Shown here: one piece after another, positions 10,855-22,369 of the stretch
How positions within the stretch are numbered: position 1 is the stretch's first letter
How the letters are laid out: each line of letters begins with the position of its first letter
NCBI GenBank assembly: GCA_002633005.1
Contig: NMRA01000200.1
Span: forward strand, 172,600-213,348
Source: Phoronis australis
Taxonomy: Eukaryota; Phoronida; Phoronidae
Direction: 5' to 3'
Length of the DNA: 40,749 nucleotides
The notes under the pieces: generated by a model
Seen by the model: the letters and a program-made list of their open reading frames with translations, nothing else
Databases searched by the model: none
Told to the model about the DNA's origin: nothing
Program-made: the position numbers and the translations under genes

Positions 10855-13396
10855 GTGCTTTGATTATCTTTGTTGTATATTTCATGCTGTGATATATGAA
10901 TATATATTTTGACAAAATTTTACGTTTCATTGCTTAGAACACATTACAAGACTGAGATACGGAGAAAGTCTTGAAGATGGCCAACAGCTACCTTCTCGCT
11001 GGTCACTAGAGGTAGCAAAATTTTAGAAACTTTCCAGGGTGACAACAATGAAAAAGTTAAAAGTTCAGTGAACAGGAGAAAAGAAATTGCTTCGCTTAGC
11101 CTTTTTATTACCTATCACGAAATATACAATGGACACTGCCTAGATTAACAATACAGAGTGCAAACTGTGCAAACACAAAATCGATTGAAATGATTCAGTA
11201 TAAACAAGAATACTTACAATAAAGATGATTTGTTATTTTACTGCGAGCGAGCATTATAAAACAAATAACAGTTAGACTTGCGTGATTGCGCCTTCGCTGA
11301 GCCATGGACCGTTTGATTTGACAAACAAGAATGGAACAGAATTCAATCGACTCAAAATGTATGTTGTCCCACCTCTAGTTACTTGCAAAACACGCGTGTT
11401 CTGCATAGATTTCTCTCGCGAGTAGCTTGCGTTACTGAATTGCGAGTCTTTTGAATACAACATGCTGCAACAACTAGTCAGACACACTTTAGGAGGTAGA
11501 GGCGGCAACACAGGCGATACTATGACCTGGTACGGACCGTGGTAGCGTGAAGAAGACCAAATGATCTGTGGTAAGGCCTTTCGGCTAAACTGAGAGGCAA
11601 CACACCCGTTCATGCACCCCTGCTGTCAACAACCATTTCATGATTTAGGCAACTTACCATAATAAAATAGGTTTCGAACTCACGATTTGTTTCGAATTTA
11701 TGATTTCTAGTTCCCGTTCTGCGCCTACTAAATTCATTCAACCATCCACGGCTGAGCGTGAAAGGAGGAAGGGACTGGTAAATTCCAGTCGGTAAACAAC
11801 ATGGTTGAAAGTGTAGAATTAAATCATACGTATCACACTCAAATTTCCCATCACATATTTACCTGTGTACGGGCTCGCATTAAATAATAAATGAAAAGAC
11901 CAGCTACTGCAGTTCAATCCCATTTTTACTTACACCATCAGTACAAGTACATTTCACAAACTCCGACTCAAGACTGACTCAAACCATGAGGTCTCCGCAT
12001 GGACATTTGCATATCAATCATTAGCCAATAAATAGACGTCACAATGGACATCGTAATATGAATAGTGAATCGCGCAACGGGCAAGAGCTTCCTCCCGTTC
12101 AGTAACACTAGGACCTACGCTAGGACCTAGCTAAAAGCTAGACAGTCACGTATTCTTTTCGAAATACAAGGCAAAATCTCACGTAATCTCGCGGAAGTCT
12201 TGCTTTTTAGCAAGCTCTTAGCGTTAATGAACGGGAGGCCCGTCCCGCCACGCCTGCACACTTCGAAACTGAGAAAACGTGCTCACATTTATCTTAAGAA
12301 GGAATATGGCAAAAGTAACTGCAGGGAAATCAAACCCTTCGGAAGATTTTGTTCACTCGAAGATTTGACTTTTTATTTTCGCTTAATTGTCATTCCGCGA
12401 TTTCACTTTATTAACCTACCGGTGAACTCATAAACTAAAGCATGCACTGGGATCACTGGCTGGCATTCGGGTCATTATATGACGTCACTATGTCAAAAAC
12501 TCTTGCTGGTTCCCTGCGCATAGATAACACGCAGGTATCATTCAGTGCCACGTGTTTTATCACTGTTTGATGTAACCTCAACAGTCATTGGTTAGCTTTA
12601 CAGCAACGAAAGAAAATGACGGCCATGAACGATTTTAGCCTTGTTGTGCAAGTGGAGTAACAACAACAATTTCGATATAACCGGTGTGTTATTCAAACAA
12701 CGTGAATACAGGGCAGCAGCGCGAACAAACAGTAGGAAGATGCACTCCGAAAAAGCGCAACAACGATTTAACCACAATTTTCTGGGATTCACATTTCTTG
12801 AACATGAATTAAGTAGACCGGTTTGTCTGTACAACACTTCCTTCATCAGTCATGCCAGTTTGTTGGCGTAAAGCGCTACCTGTTAAAGAAGAATTCAATC
12901 AGTCAAACAGAAACATCGGTGTAAAAAATTCCGAAAGAAAATTAAATGGCACCTGCGTGTGTTCTACCACCTAGGGACACGTAGGGAACCAACAAGGTAA
13001 AAAACTAAGAGTAGAACATGACAGTCGTTTACGGTAGAGGAAAGTAAAAAGAAGCGAAATTTAACAGGTAAGACCCTATGCAGGTTCCTAAACATGTTCA
13101 CAACGCATTTTTCAGTTTGCTGGCAAAGATTTTGAATTTCTGTTTATGTCAAAGCATTTTTATTTTGGAGTAGGTGAGCCTGGGCGGGATGCGGTGTTTC
13201 GTTAGTGCGGAGCATTTTCGGTGCACAATTGGAGGTAACATCTCTTGCATGATCAGTTGGCTGTACCCAAAGGCACCAGAATAAAGCGTGGCAAATCATG
13301 GTTGGCTGCAGCAGAGACCACAGTAGAAAGAGTGTGTGAGCTGGATTTGGTTCGTAGAGGAGAAGAATATGTGAAGGTGGATGACAATACAGCTAG
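10855..13396. other. Lipocalin 3' flank; no further gene recognised
   Basis: After the lipocalin stop I see no recognisable coding sequence. The longest frame, 113 codons on the minus strand (11272-11613), has no domain I know. A short direct repeat of 'ctaggacctacg/ctaggacctag' sits near 12109-12132. Confidence 0.5.
11218..11223 (+). terminator. Candidate polyadenylation signal of the lipocalin gene
   Basis: This is the first canonical AATAAA I found after the stop codon, about 364 nt downstream. A nearer non-canonical signal in the AT-rich stretch 10885-10925 is also possible. Confidence 0.4.
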
Positions 13397-14164
13397 CATA
13401 TTCACCAGGGTTGTCATTACTATAAGGGCCGAGAGTGTCGTAAGAGGGCAGCTTGTGCGGTTAACAGTGAAGTTCTCGAGCTGGTCTATGAAAATTGTAG
13501 TGAGGGAGATGCTGTGGTGTACACTGATGGATCGGTTAAAGGAGGAGAACTGTCTGGATGGGGCGATGTAGTCAATGTAGATGGCAAGATAGTAGCAGAA
13601 AATGGTGAGGCATACATGTATGAGCTCACGACATCTAGTATGAAGATGGAGGAGCTTGCTGCTGAAAAGGCACTTCCATGGCTACAGGAAAGCACTAATA
13701 CCTACGCAATTATTGTGACAGACTCTCAGAGCATGTTGAGAAAATTCAAAAAGGGATATCTCAAACCCGAGTGGCTGCTGCATTTACAAAATAGTAGACT
13801 GAGAAAGCTGACTTGGATATTCTCCCCTGGGCAAGCCGGGGTCGCCGGAAATGAGAAAGTTGACAAGTTAGCGGGAAATGCACCGATACAGGGCGCCCTC
13901 AGATTGGGAGAGAGTGAGATTCTCGGAGCGCTTAGAGAGGTGGGGCCACAGGAGAATGGAGATGCAATTGACAGAATGGAACTGTTTGGACATGAAAGAG
14001 GCTATGGTGTTGATATCCGGTTGCATGGCCTGGCAAGACGACTGTGTAATCGGCAGTTGGTCGGAGTGGTTAGTCAAAGGACCTTGTCTGATTTGATGAC
14101 GTGGAAAGCCGAGCATCTATGGGTCTGCCCCGAGTGTGACGACGCTGGTTCTGCACCCAAGTAA
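13397..14164 (+). pseudogene. Retroelement RNase H domain fragment, degenerate
   Basis: The frame is open from 13397 (after a TAG at 13394-13396) to a TAA at 14162-14164. It encodes an RNase HI-type domain of a retrotransposon: the first catalytic Asp is in VVYTDGSVKGG (codon 13526-13528), the Glu in MKMEELAAEKAL, and the second Asp in IVTDSQSML. The fourth motif, normally PGHAGxxGNExAD, reads PGQAGVAGNEKVD, with Gln (CAA at 13832-13834) in place of the His. The C-terminal WVCPECDD resembles the tail of related retroelement ORFs. No reverse transcriptase is visible upstream and no ATG starts the frame, so this is a 5'-truncated relic rather than a host gene. A non-LTR origin is inference. Confidence 0.8.
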
Positions 14165-16228
14165 TACCAAGTAATTGGAGTTTGTGTGTGCGGGCGGGAT
14201 TTTGTGTTTGTTGGTCAAGGATTGGAGCTTAGGGATTTAGACGCGAGATTATGGAATTGTTTACACTCCTTTTCGGGCTACTCGTGGTAAAACAATAGTT
14301 CTTGCACGCGAGCAGTCAAAATTTGGTTAAACGCACGTGAAATGAAAGCAAAAACACGTCACAGTAATTCACACAAAACTGTAAGTACGATCTCACAGCT
14401 GCTTGTCACGTCGTCAACTTTTTCAGAAGTAGAAAGTGTTAGGTTCCGTTGTCTTCACCGTTCATTATATTTTCAATATGACTAAAAAACTGAAATAATA
14501 AGCCAAATTTTACTTGTATACGACTCATTCTGATGAATTCTATATGAACTATAAGTTTGGATGAAAACATTTCTGGATGTTTTAGTGGTCACTCCGTATT
14601 ACAACGCTGGAAAATTTTTATTTGAGATGAAATAAATTTGAACATGTTTAGCTCAAACGATCAGCTTATTTGAATTGAAGGGGATTGTAACCCAAGACAC
14701 ATACAGTCGAATTTCCCTATGACTCATAACCATATAAGAAACATAAACGTCGGACTTAGATTCCCGAGTTCAGCTGTTCCAAATCCAAATAATATCTGCC
14801 TGCACCTCCCTCAGACTGGTACTACATAGACCTCCGAAGCCTTGCTGTTCCTTTATCCCAATAAATTTTCTCTGTGAGTGGTGAATTGGCGACCGAATTT
14901 CCAATACAAGCACAAAACTCGGAATTCAAGAAGATTAAATAGTTAAAGATGCTATATCTCATTAAACTGTGAATATGAAAATGAAGTATTAGTTTACAAA
15001 CAACCTCCGGTCTTCCCGAATGCTGGAAACCGAGCACTAATACCATTACAATCTCGTGAGAGTCTCGTTTTGCGAGAATACAGTATTCGATTTAAATGAA
15101 TATGGTAATATGTCATCGTTACCCTAATGGAAAAAGACACAGTTCTTATTATCTGTTCATTTCACTCCCAAATAGCGATTGCGCAATACATAGAATTACT
15201 AGGGTTTTCTATATGTACACATTTGTCAGTTCTGGTGGTTTCTTTAAAACCGCAAATTCTTTTTCCTGATTACACTTGTACCCACAGTTCTCCCTGAATT
15301 CACAAAGTGGCGTTTGCTACAAATTTAAATATTCACGGTTCTGATGAGACTTATCATCTTAACATGGCGAATTTCATTCGTGCTTTACCTTGTACACCTG
15401 TTGGAGATAAAATTTCGACCTTCAGCAAGCAACCCCTATGTCAAAGGCAAGAAATTTGTACGCAATTTAAATGATTGAGGTTACTAAAATTAGTCTTCCA
15501 CTTTTGTGTAATTTGGTTCTTCTGATAGCTCATTTTATCACTTAACCTACAATTTAATTGCAAGAACTGACGTATCTCTTGTTCGATTTTCATATTACAG
15601 TATGTGCTGCTCTTGGTTAAAGCACAAGGACTATCGGCTTTTGGCGGGAAATTTCTCATGTCTGACGGCACGTTTAGTGGCGGAAAATCTATTGGCAACT
15701 ACCGAATTTGTAGTAGGCCTACGTTAGTACCCAGCAACCCGTGGTTCTTCGATGCTAAACAACGTTATCTCACAAAACCTGAGTTTCAATGTGTTCAACT
15801 TGACATTAAATTATGTGGAGTGCGCTCATTTATTTCGTGGGCACGCGAAACAGAGCTTCGGAATTACTTCGGCAACGTCCGTTTACGAAGGTCGTTTGCA
15901 ACGTCTCAGAATTAGGTCCTTGAATTTGTAATTTTGGCGTTTTTGTCGTCAAATCACCACTCATGGGCAATTTAATGTGACCAAGTGAAAGAAGATATTC
16001 AAAGATTTGTTCAATGCTGATTTCGACTCGCGAAAACACTTCAAAGTTTGTTGGGGTTTGTCAACCCTAAAATTGCGAATTCGACAACGCATAGGCGGAG
16101 CCAGAGGAGGGGTCCAGTGAGTCCAAACATTCTTGTAGACAAGGCGTCAAACCAAAACAGGTGGAAAAATAGACGATTTCTATTCATTGTTTGTAACAGA
16201 AAATTCTCATCAGAAGCCTATCGTTTTT
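14165..16228. other. No gene recognised
   Basis: AT-rich sequence. A 103-codon frame at 15604-15915 follows an acceptor-like 'ttcatattacag', but I recognise no domain and no matching donor or partner exon, so I do not call it. Confidence 0.5.
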
Positions 16229-16724
16229 CTTGGACCTCCTCTATTATGTCGTAAAAAGCTGAATACAACCCACAAAAAGTTCAGACATCTGAATCTGAGT
16301 AGCCGAGTAGCTAATTATATTTGAATACTGCCAGTCCACTTGCATGTAGAATTCTGTGCAATTCTGGGAATTTGAGGACTTGTTGATCTTGTCTTGGACC
16401 TCCTCTATTATGTCGTAAAAAGCTGAATACAACCCACAAAAAGTTCAGACATCTGAATCTGAGTAGCCGAGTAGCTAATTATATTTGAATACTGCCAGTC
16501 CACTTGCATGTAGAATTCTGTGCAATTCTGGGAATTTGAGGACTTGTTGATCTTGTCTTGGACCTCCTCTATTATGTCGTAAAAAGCTGAATACAACCCA
16601 CAAAAAGTTCAGACATCTGAATCTGAGTAGCCGAGTAGCTAATTATATTTGAATACTGCCAGTCCACTTGCATGTAGAATTCTGTGCAATTCTGGGAATT
16701 TGAGGACTTGTTGATCTTGTCTTG
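16229..16724. repeat. Three identical tandem 164-bp units
   Basis: The block beginning 'cttggacctcctctattatg' starts at 16229, 16393 and 16557, a period of exactly 164 bp. By eye the copies are identical, so this is either a recent amplification or an assembly artefact. After the third unit the sequence continues 'cttgaacatttacgg'. Each unit contains the same minus-strand frame (62 codons), but 164 is not a multiple of 3, so it cannot form one continuous coding array. Confidence 0.9.
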
Positions 16725-16770
16725 AACATTTACGGTGTAATTTATAAGAAAATTTCTTCTTGGGTAATAA

Positions 16771-18357
16771 AATGCCTGGGCTCCAAATTTCCTTTGTGTC
16801 GACAGTGTTAGGTCATATCTGCTAGAACTTCACAATGTTTCCATCGGGAGTCTGGTGACTAACAAAACTCAAATTTTGGGAATACCTTGGGGCCTGTTCC
16901 AAGAAACTAACTTAAGTTCATTTTTGACTTAAGTTTATGATTTGTCTTAACTTTCAAACTTTGAAACTTCCACATTAGGCAAGTAAGTCAAAATTAAGAC
17001 AAAACTTATGTCAAACACTTAAAACAAACTTAAGATCTCTTTCTTGAATTGGTTTTGAGACAAATTTAAGTTTTATTTTAAAATTTACAGAAATTTAAGA
17101 TTTGTCTTAGCTAAGTCAGTTTTGTTGGAACGGGCCCTTGGTTTTCTCGTCCAAATACTGACCAATACGGCAAGAACAGGTTCCACTTCACCGACGCCTG
17201 TCACATTTTGACTTGTATTAGGACAAAACTCTGTACTACTGGAATTGCTGGTTTAAAGCGAAAAGCATGGGAAGATGTTGCTCTATCTCGAAAAACCCAT
17301 TTCAATATTGCTGTGATTGAGGATTGCGTTGGCAAGCAAGATGTAGCTTCAGCATGACGTGTATTTTCCAGGGATGTTCAAGAAAATATGCTTGACGAAT
17401 ATGTCAACGAGAAAGAATTTTGTGAGTTAATACGAAACTGGTTTGATGCCAAGGACGAGCCTGCCATACCTGATGCTGAAAGATGCATCCGAAGGCTTCG
17501 ACTTAGAAAATGGCTTTTAGAAGAATTTGCAGTGAACACGTTTCCGCCACAAACCCGATATATCAGAGGCATACCGATACAGACTTTCGAGGCATTGTTG
17601 GTGCACTTGGAAAGGAAAATGCAAATTTTCCCTTTCTGCAGAAATCAAACATATAATGTTCGTGCAATAGGTTCTCAGCAGGTGGAAAACTTCTTTTCAA
17701 CATTCCGAGATATGGACTCCACTGGACAAGGGACACCAAAACCAGACTCCATTCCTCATATGATGACAGCAGTTGCAGATTTAGACAACTGCAGAATTGA
17801 CCCAAGCAGGTAAGCATGATTTAGAATCAAGCTCGTTTCCTACACATGATTAACTGTAAATTACGTGGACATATCAACTCTCATGTTTGATATTTTACAA
17901 AAGTGTTTTTTCAGTTAAAATTTTGAAGATGTGGCAACAAAACGCTCCGTGAATAAATAATGAAAAAATGTTTCAAATACCTATCCTCTGAACTGTGACG
18001 GGAAAAAAGTTTTGAGGGCAATGTAAGTGTAAATTTATTTTCACACAAGGGCTCGTATGTATAATCAAAATAGTTAGGAACTAGTTGAACTGTAAGAAAT
18101 TATATTAATTTAACAATTAGCTTGTCATGTTTTGTAAGAGGTGCCACTAAGAATTTAAATTGTTTCAAATGCATTCACGTTTACATGTTTAATCTTCTAT
18201 AAAACCCCCTACTTGGTTTCAGATCATTCTATATGTCAACCACACGAGCCGGAGTGTATCCAATGAGACAGTTTGAGTCCGATGAAACCCAAGAATGTTT
18301 TCACTACCAAACGCAAGGCATTCATTCTGCATTAGTTTCTAGTCTGATAACTCCAAG
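16771..18357 (+). pseudogene. Transposase-like gene relic: MITE-interrupted, one nonsense codon, spliced
   Basis: One coding frame can be followed over 1.6 kb. It is open from 16771 (after TAA TAA) to 16890, is broken by the MITE at 16891-17136 plus a duplicated 5-mer, resumes at 17142, meets a TGA at 17355-17357, and continues to 17809. A GTAAGC donor follows at 17810. An acceptor (tttcag, ending 18222) leads to an exon at 18223-18357, which ends before GTTAGT. Visible pieces include FHFTDACHILTCIRTKLC, the Arg-rich RRLRLRKWLLEEF, and SQQVENFFSTFRD followed by PHMM. The last resembles the final-Glu region of some DDE transposases (P-element/THAP9-like), but I cannot assign the superfamily. 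The single stop falls where CGA to TGA would be a simple transition. It is dead as it stands; the 17388-17809 stretch is its longest intact part. Confidence 0.6.
16891..17136. mobile_element. 246-bp MITE with imperfect terminal inverted repeats
   Basis: The left end reads GGCCTGTTCCAAGAAACTAA. The right end, reverse-complemented, reads GGCCCGTTCCAACAAAACTG, so the ends are imperfect inverted repeats of about 25 bp. The 5-mer CTTGG flanks it on both sides (16886-16890 and 17137-17141) as a target-site duplication. The interior is AT-rich with repeated 'aagttta/cttaag' and has no coding capacity. The superfamily is not assigned. It is inserted in the transposase-like frame described separately. 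Confidence 0.85.
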
Positions 18358-18826
18358 GTTAGTGTTATGTGATACACGTTAACTGTAATTGTTTTCTTAT
18401 ATACATTACTTTTTTCTGTAGTCAACTTTCTCTTTTTTCGTCTTCATCTATTCGTTATCATAATGTCGCGTATTAGTGCTGATAAAGGCACGTAAAGCAC
18501 CATTGTTTTAAAAAATATTCAAATCGTGGCATTGTCAAATAAGCAAGGTCTTCATGAGCGCCGGGTCAAAAATACCCTTCAATAAATAAACGTCCAAGCG
18601 CTTATGCGTGATATTACGGTATTTCCACTACTTTGAAAACAGTGGCAAGTGTAATGCAGCTTACAGGCTAGCGTCGAAAGCTTTAAAGGANATGAGAAAA
18701 GTTTGTTAACTTAGTTCCGAAAAGAATCGCGGTATGAAAGGATAGAGAGGTAAATTTCAAATTGGGACAAGCTTTATGATCTCTAATGACACATTTTGAT
18801 GTTATAATTATGTTTTTGTTATAAAG
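18358..18826. other. No gene recognised
   Basis: AT-rich spacer between the transposase-like relic and the membrane-protein exon, with one N at 18691. I see no coding or RNA feature. Confidence 0.5.
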
Positions 18827-20575
18827 GTCGTCGATGAAGTTGTTGCAAATTTCACCGACTACGGATTCGTTAACGACATTCTCGGTCCGGTTCTGGGAGT
18901 TTTGATACTCTTGTGTATAGGCGTCTACTCTTATTTGTACTACTTGAAGCGGAAACGGAAACAGTTCGTAGATTCCCAGCAAGCTCTCGTTGTTGTTGAA
19001 AAGCCTTCCGGTGAGCTAATTAAATGTTGAAGTTTATATCCCTTTAATTTAAAACTCTTCATTGAATTCTGAACTTAACTATGAATGTCTGTTATATTTT
19101 CAACTGTGAGTGCCAGCAACGATTTAAAAATGGGAATTCTGAAGCTTTTCTCTGAGACAGTTGCCTATTTGGTGGACGCTACGGTGAGGACGAAAAGTCG
19201 TGACAATGTAAACAGACAAGAGTTCGGTGTAAATAGACCAAGAAATTTTAATAATAGTTGTAACACGCCACCACCTCAGAGCGGTTTTACAGTCATTGCA
19301 CTTGTTTCATACAGAACGGGCAGCAGATTGGTCTATATACCGAAAGTCGTCATCGAGACTCAGATACGTCTTAGCAGGTGCAACCAGGTGCAAAACCAGC
19401 GAAGGGACTCAAACGCAGCCTTTGTCAATAATTATAAATTTCTTTTGCAGTTCATATTAGCGCGTATCCATCTTTCGCGTGACTTGGTAATAAATCTTCA
19501 TTTGAACAAAAGAGCCAGTATGGTTCTTTCATACTGTCTAAATAGTCCTGGATTTCCTACACTTCTCTGAACTTTCCACGCCAAAATACTGCACACTGGC
19601 CAAGACAACTTTCACGAATTGTGACTATCGCTGACGTCATGCAGGCGTTTGTAAGCTTTGGTGTTCTAGCTATTTCAGGAAAGTGGTCTCTGTGTTCGGA
19701 TTGCATCGTATAGTCGATATTTTGTGTAATTAAAGATTTACTAAAATAAAGATCAACGTTCAGTTGTGTAACATCTCAAAGTAGTGTCCCAAACAATTGG
19801 TCTTCATTCAACTTCTTAGGACAAACCTTCTCCAGCCGCTCACAGAAGGTGAGAGCAATCTGACAGACTTCGCGTATTTGAATTTTTTTTAAATCGGTCC
19901 ATTTCTGATAAGCGCAAAACATTTACTGATATGAGCTGTAAACACATTTTCCAGCATCTACATGTACCAATAAAAATTCCATTTTCTGAATTTCATGGAA
20001 AGAAGATACACTTACAGGTACTTATTCGAGTAGAGTACGAAGCGGGATCATTATTGAGTGGTCTTCTACATCAACCACTCACAGCGTACTTTCAGTTATG
20101 GCTAAAATTAGCTGGGCCCCTAATGAATTACGTCAGAGGCAATTAAAATATATTGAGTGTCGAATCTTTGGTTCTTTAAAACACGTTTGAATAAAAACTT
20201 ACCTCACCCTCTTTACTTATTTCCTGGAACGCAAATTATACACCTCGGATTCGTTTCAAGACAGTGACGGAAGACTTTAGACATAAATTTGGCCTTACGC
20301 TGCCACTTCACAATTGGTGACTAATTATTCAGCCATGTAATTATGAGGGTATTACAGTCTAAAAATAACTTATAGACATTAGCTCAGTACCTAACAGCTA
20401 ATATGTGTATATTCTCTGAGTACATTTGCGATTTATTTACTTTTCAGAAATAGTTCTGCGGAGCGCCACACGACCAAACGCTTTCCATGAAAAAGACACC
20501 TGTCTCGAACCTTTCCACACCACGATAAAAATGCCATCCATACCCAGACAGACCATTTTGAGACTCGGAAAGTAA
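18827..20575 (+). CDS. C-terminal two exons of an unidentified single-pass membrane protein (5' part not found)
   Basis: The exons are 18827-19010 and 20448-20575. The first follows 'gttataaag' and ends before GTGAGC; the second follows a good 'ttacttttcag' and ends at a TAA at 20573-20575. The phases agree (one base carried over), giving 103 C-terminal residues. These comprise a short ectodomain piece with an NFT sequon, a hydrophobic segment of about 20 residues (ILGPVLGVLILLCIGVYSYL), a basic stop-transfer KRKRK, and a cytosolic tail of about 60 residues with several Ser/Thr and Arg. This layout suggests a type I membrane protein. I do not recognise the family. No upstream exons with compatible phase were identified. 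The 1.4-kb intron contains a 161-codon frame (19085-19570) that I regard as chance. The exon pair is well formed, but without the 5' part it remains tentative. Confidence 0.6.
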
Positions 20576-20711
20576 AAGAGGGTCAACATGGCTTCAATTT
20601 TGACGGATTAGTCCCGACCAACCCTTCCTCGATGAGACTGCGATCTTTTGACTCATTTTGATGGCAAAAACCAATTTCTATCGAAGCAAAGAATATGTCG
20701 ATCCAATTCGA

Positions 20712-20765
20712 AAAAAGTGTCTTTTAAGACACTTTTTAATTAAGTCTTATTAAAATAAGACTTAA
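20712..20765. repeat. Two adjacent perfect hairpins
   Basis: Hairpin 1 (20712-20737) has 12-bp arms AAAAAGTGTCTT/AAGACACTTTTT with a 2-nt loop. Hairpin 2 (20740-20765) has 12-bp arms TTAAGTCTTATT/AATAAGACTTAA with a 2-nt loop. They lie about 140 bp after the stop of the membrane-protein gene, so they may be in its 3' UTR or be a MITE remnant. Confidence 0.8.
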
Positions 20766-22223
20766 GTAAAACTGGTCTTGCCCTCCACGTCGCTATTTCT
20801 GAACAAAGTGTACGAAATCTCAATTGAGCAAAAGTGCAGTCTCTGAAAATACGAACGTTACTGAGATCATTACCATATGACTGCTGCTCTCATATTACTT
20901 GACTGAACCTTTTCAGTGATTGTGAAGTGGGAGGATCAGACCAAACTTCTGTCTTGATTCTTAGTCACTTTCAAGAAACAAACACCAGCTTGTTAGAATT
21001 CATTGGCCTATATGTTAAGGCAATGAAGACATGACCCATGTAATTATTAAGCCAAAGGTTGGTTATGTTTTCTTTCAGATGCTGTTGAAAGAGAGGTTTG
21101 GGGCTTAAGTTCTGCTTTTGCAAAGATGAATGTATAGGCGGATTTAGGAAAGAGGGGCACAGTGGTCCCGGGCAAAAATAAAACGCCGTTTGTTGGGCTT
21201 ACGCGGACATTTTTACTCAAAATTTGTAGTTGAGCCCCTTCCGCCCCTTTCGACATCCTAAACCCGCCGCTATCCATCTGAGCAATCTGATTTTTGTCAA
21301 CTTTTGCGAGTTGTTCAAAATGCAATAATTATTCATTGCATTCAGTTACATTTTTATTTGTCGTTGCTACCATTAACGTTTGTGTACTACTTGTTGTGGA
21401 CAACGTCTACTGATGTCAGCTATGTTGCCACGTTTCTGACCAGAGCGTGAATCGTTTATCACGAAGTTCTGCAAACTTATAACTGGGAAACAACTTTCTT
21501 AGATGGTTTTGTATTGTCAAACAAGGGAGACATCGACTGTCATGTATGAAGACTTGCGACTTTGTTTTGAAAGTGACTTAGATAATTGACATCTCCATTG
21601 TCTCATGTTAAAACAAACACCCGAGACAGTGAAGTTTTTCTGGGTCCACAGGATTACATAGCTCAAAATAAAATGATATTTTTCACAGTAAATGGCGGTG
21701 TAAGAGCGCCTGAACAAAATTGAGATTATGCAACCAGGAAGACTGGGGGCCGGGGGAGGGTGGCAATTGCTCCTTTGATTCGGAGAATATTCGGGAAAAA
21801 CATGAAAAAATTCGGGTAGCGCACCATCATTCAGTGGAAAATACAGGGAGGCCATTGTGGAAGACACGTTGATAATTTCAACAAATCCTCAATCTGTCAC
21901 GTGCTAATGCATCATTGACATCAATCTTGAAAGACAAAACAGAAATCGACCAAATACTTAACACGCCTTATGTCGCAGATTGGATATAATGGTTCATGGG
22001 GTGGGGGGTTCTTTTTCAAATTGCCGTGTAATTCGCTAGGACAATATGAGTCGCTTGACCGTTCGAAAGGAGTTTTCAAATTTTCCTCCAGACTTCATAG
22101 TGTTGTCAAGGGTTACAGAGCATTATTTTGTTTCACAGAGCTGGATCGAAAAGTCGTTTTTACTTGGCGAAATAAATTTCGCCAAGTATGTTGCTCTTCC
22201 ACTAAGTTTTTTTTTTTTTTTTT
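20766..22223. other. No gene recognised; probable repeat debris
   Basis: The stretch 21125-21270 ('ggcggatttaggaaag...cctaaacccgccgc') looks like dispersed repeat sequence, and its minus-strand frame has no known domain. A poly-T run at 22207-22223 leads into the gap. Confidence 0.45.
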
Positions 22224-22369
22224 NNNNNNNNNNNNNNNNNNNNNNNNNNNNNNNNNNNNNNNNNNNNNNNNNNNNNNNNNNNNNNNNNNNNNNNNNNNNN
22301 NNNNNNNNNNNNNNNNNNNNNNNNNNNNNNNNNNNNNNNNNNNNNNNNNNNNNNNNNNNNNNNNNNNNN
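22224..22369. other. Assembly gap of 146 N
   Basis: A run of N directly after 17 T residues. The assembly probably stopped in a homopolymer; the true length is unknown. An upstream SLC49A4-like exon could be hidden here. Confidence 0.95.

Noticed and set aside
11272-11613. 113-codon minus-strand frame
   Set aside because: No known motif, no partner exons and no ordinary promoter or polyA context; could be decayed transposon sequence but cannot be supported.
15604-15915. 103-codon frame after an acceptor-like site, considered as an upstream exon of the membrane-protein gene
   Set aside because: It ends in its own stop, has no donor that would join 18827 in phase, and matches no family I know.
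17810-19010. Possible fusion of the transposase-like exons with the membrane-protein exon (domestication)
   Set aside because: The exon ending at 18357 carries two bases over, which would put 18827 out of its transmembrane frame; no bridging exon was found.
19085-19570. 161-codon plus-strand frame in the intron of the membrane-protein gene
   Set aside because: No recognisable domain or splice logic; its composition reads as a chance frame. It remains the longest such frame in this part.
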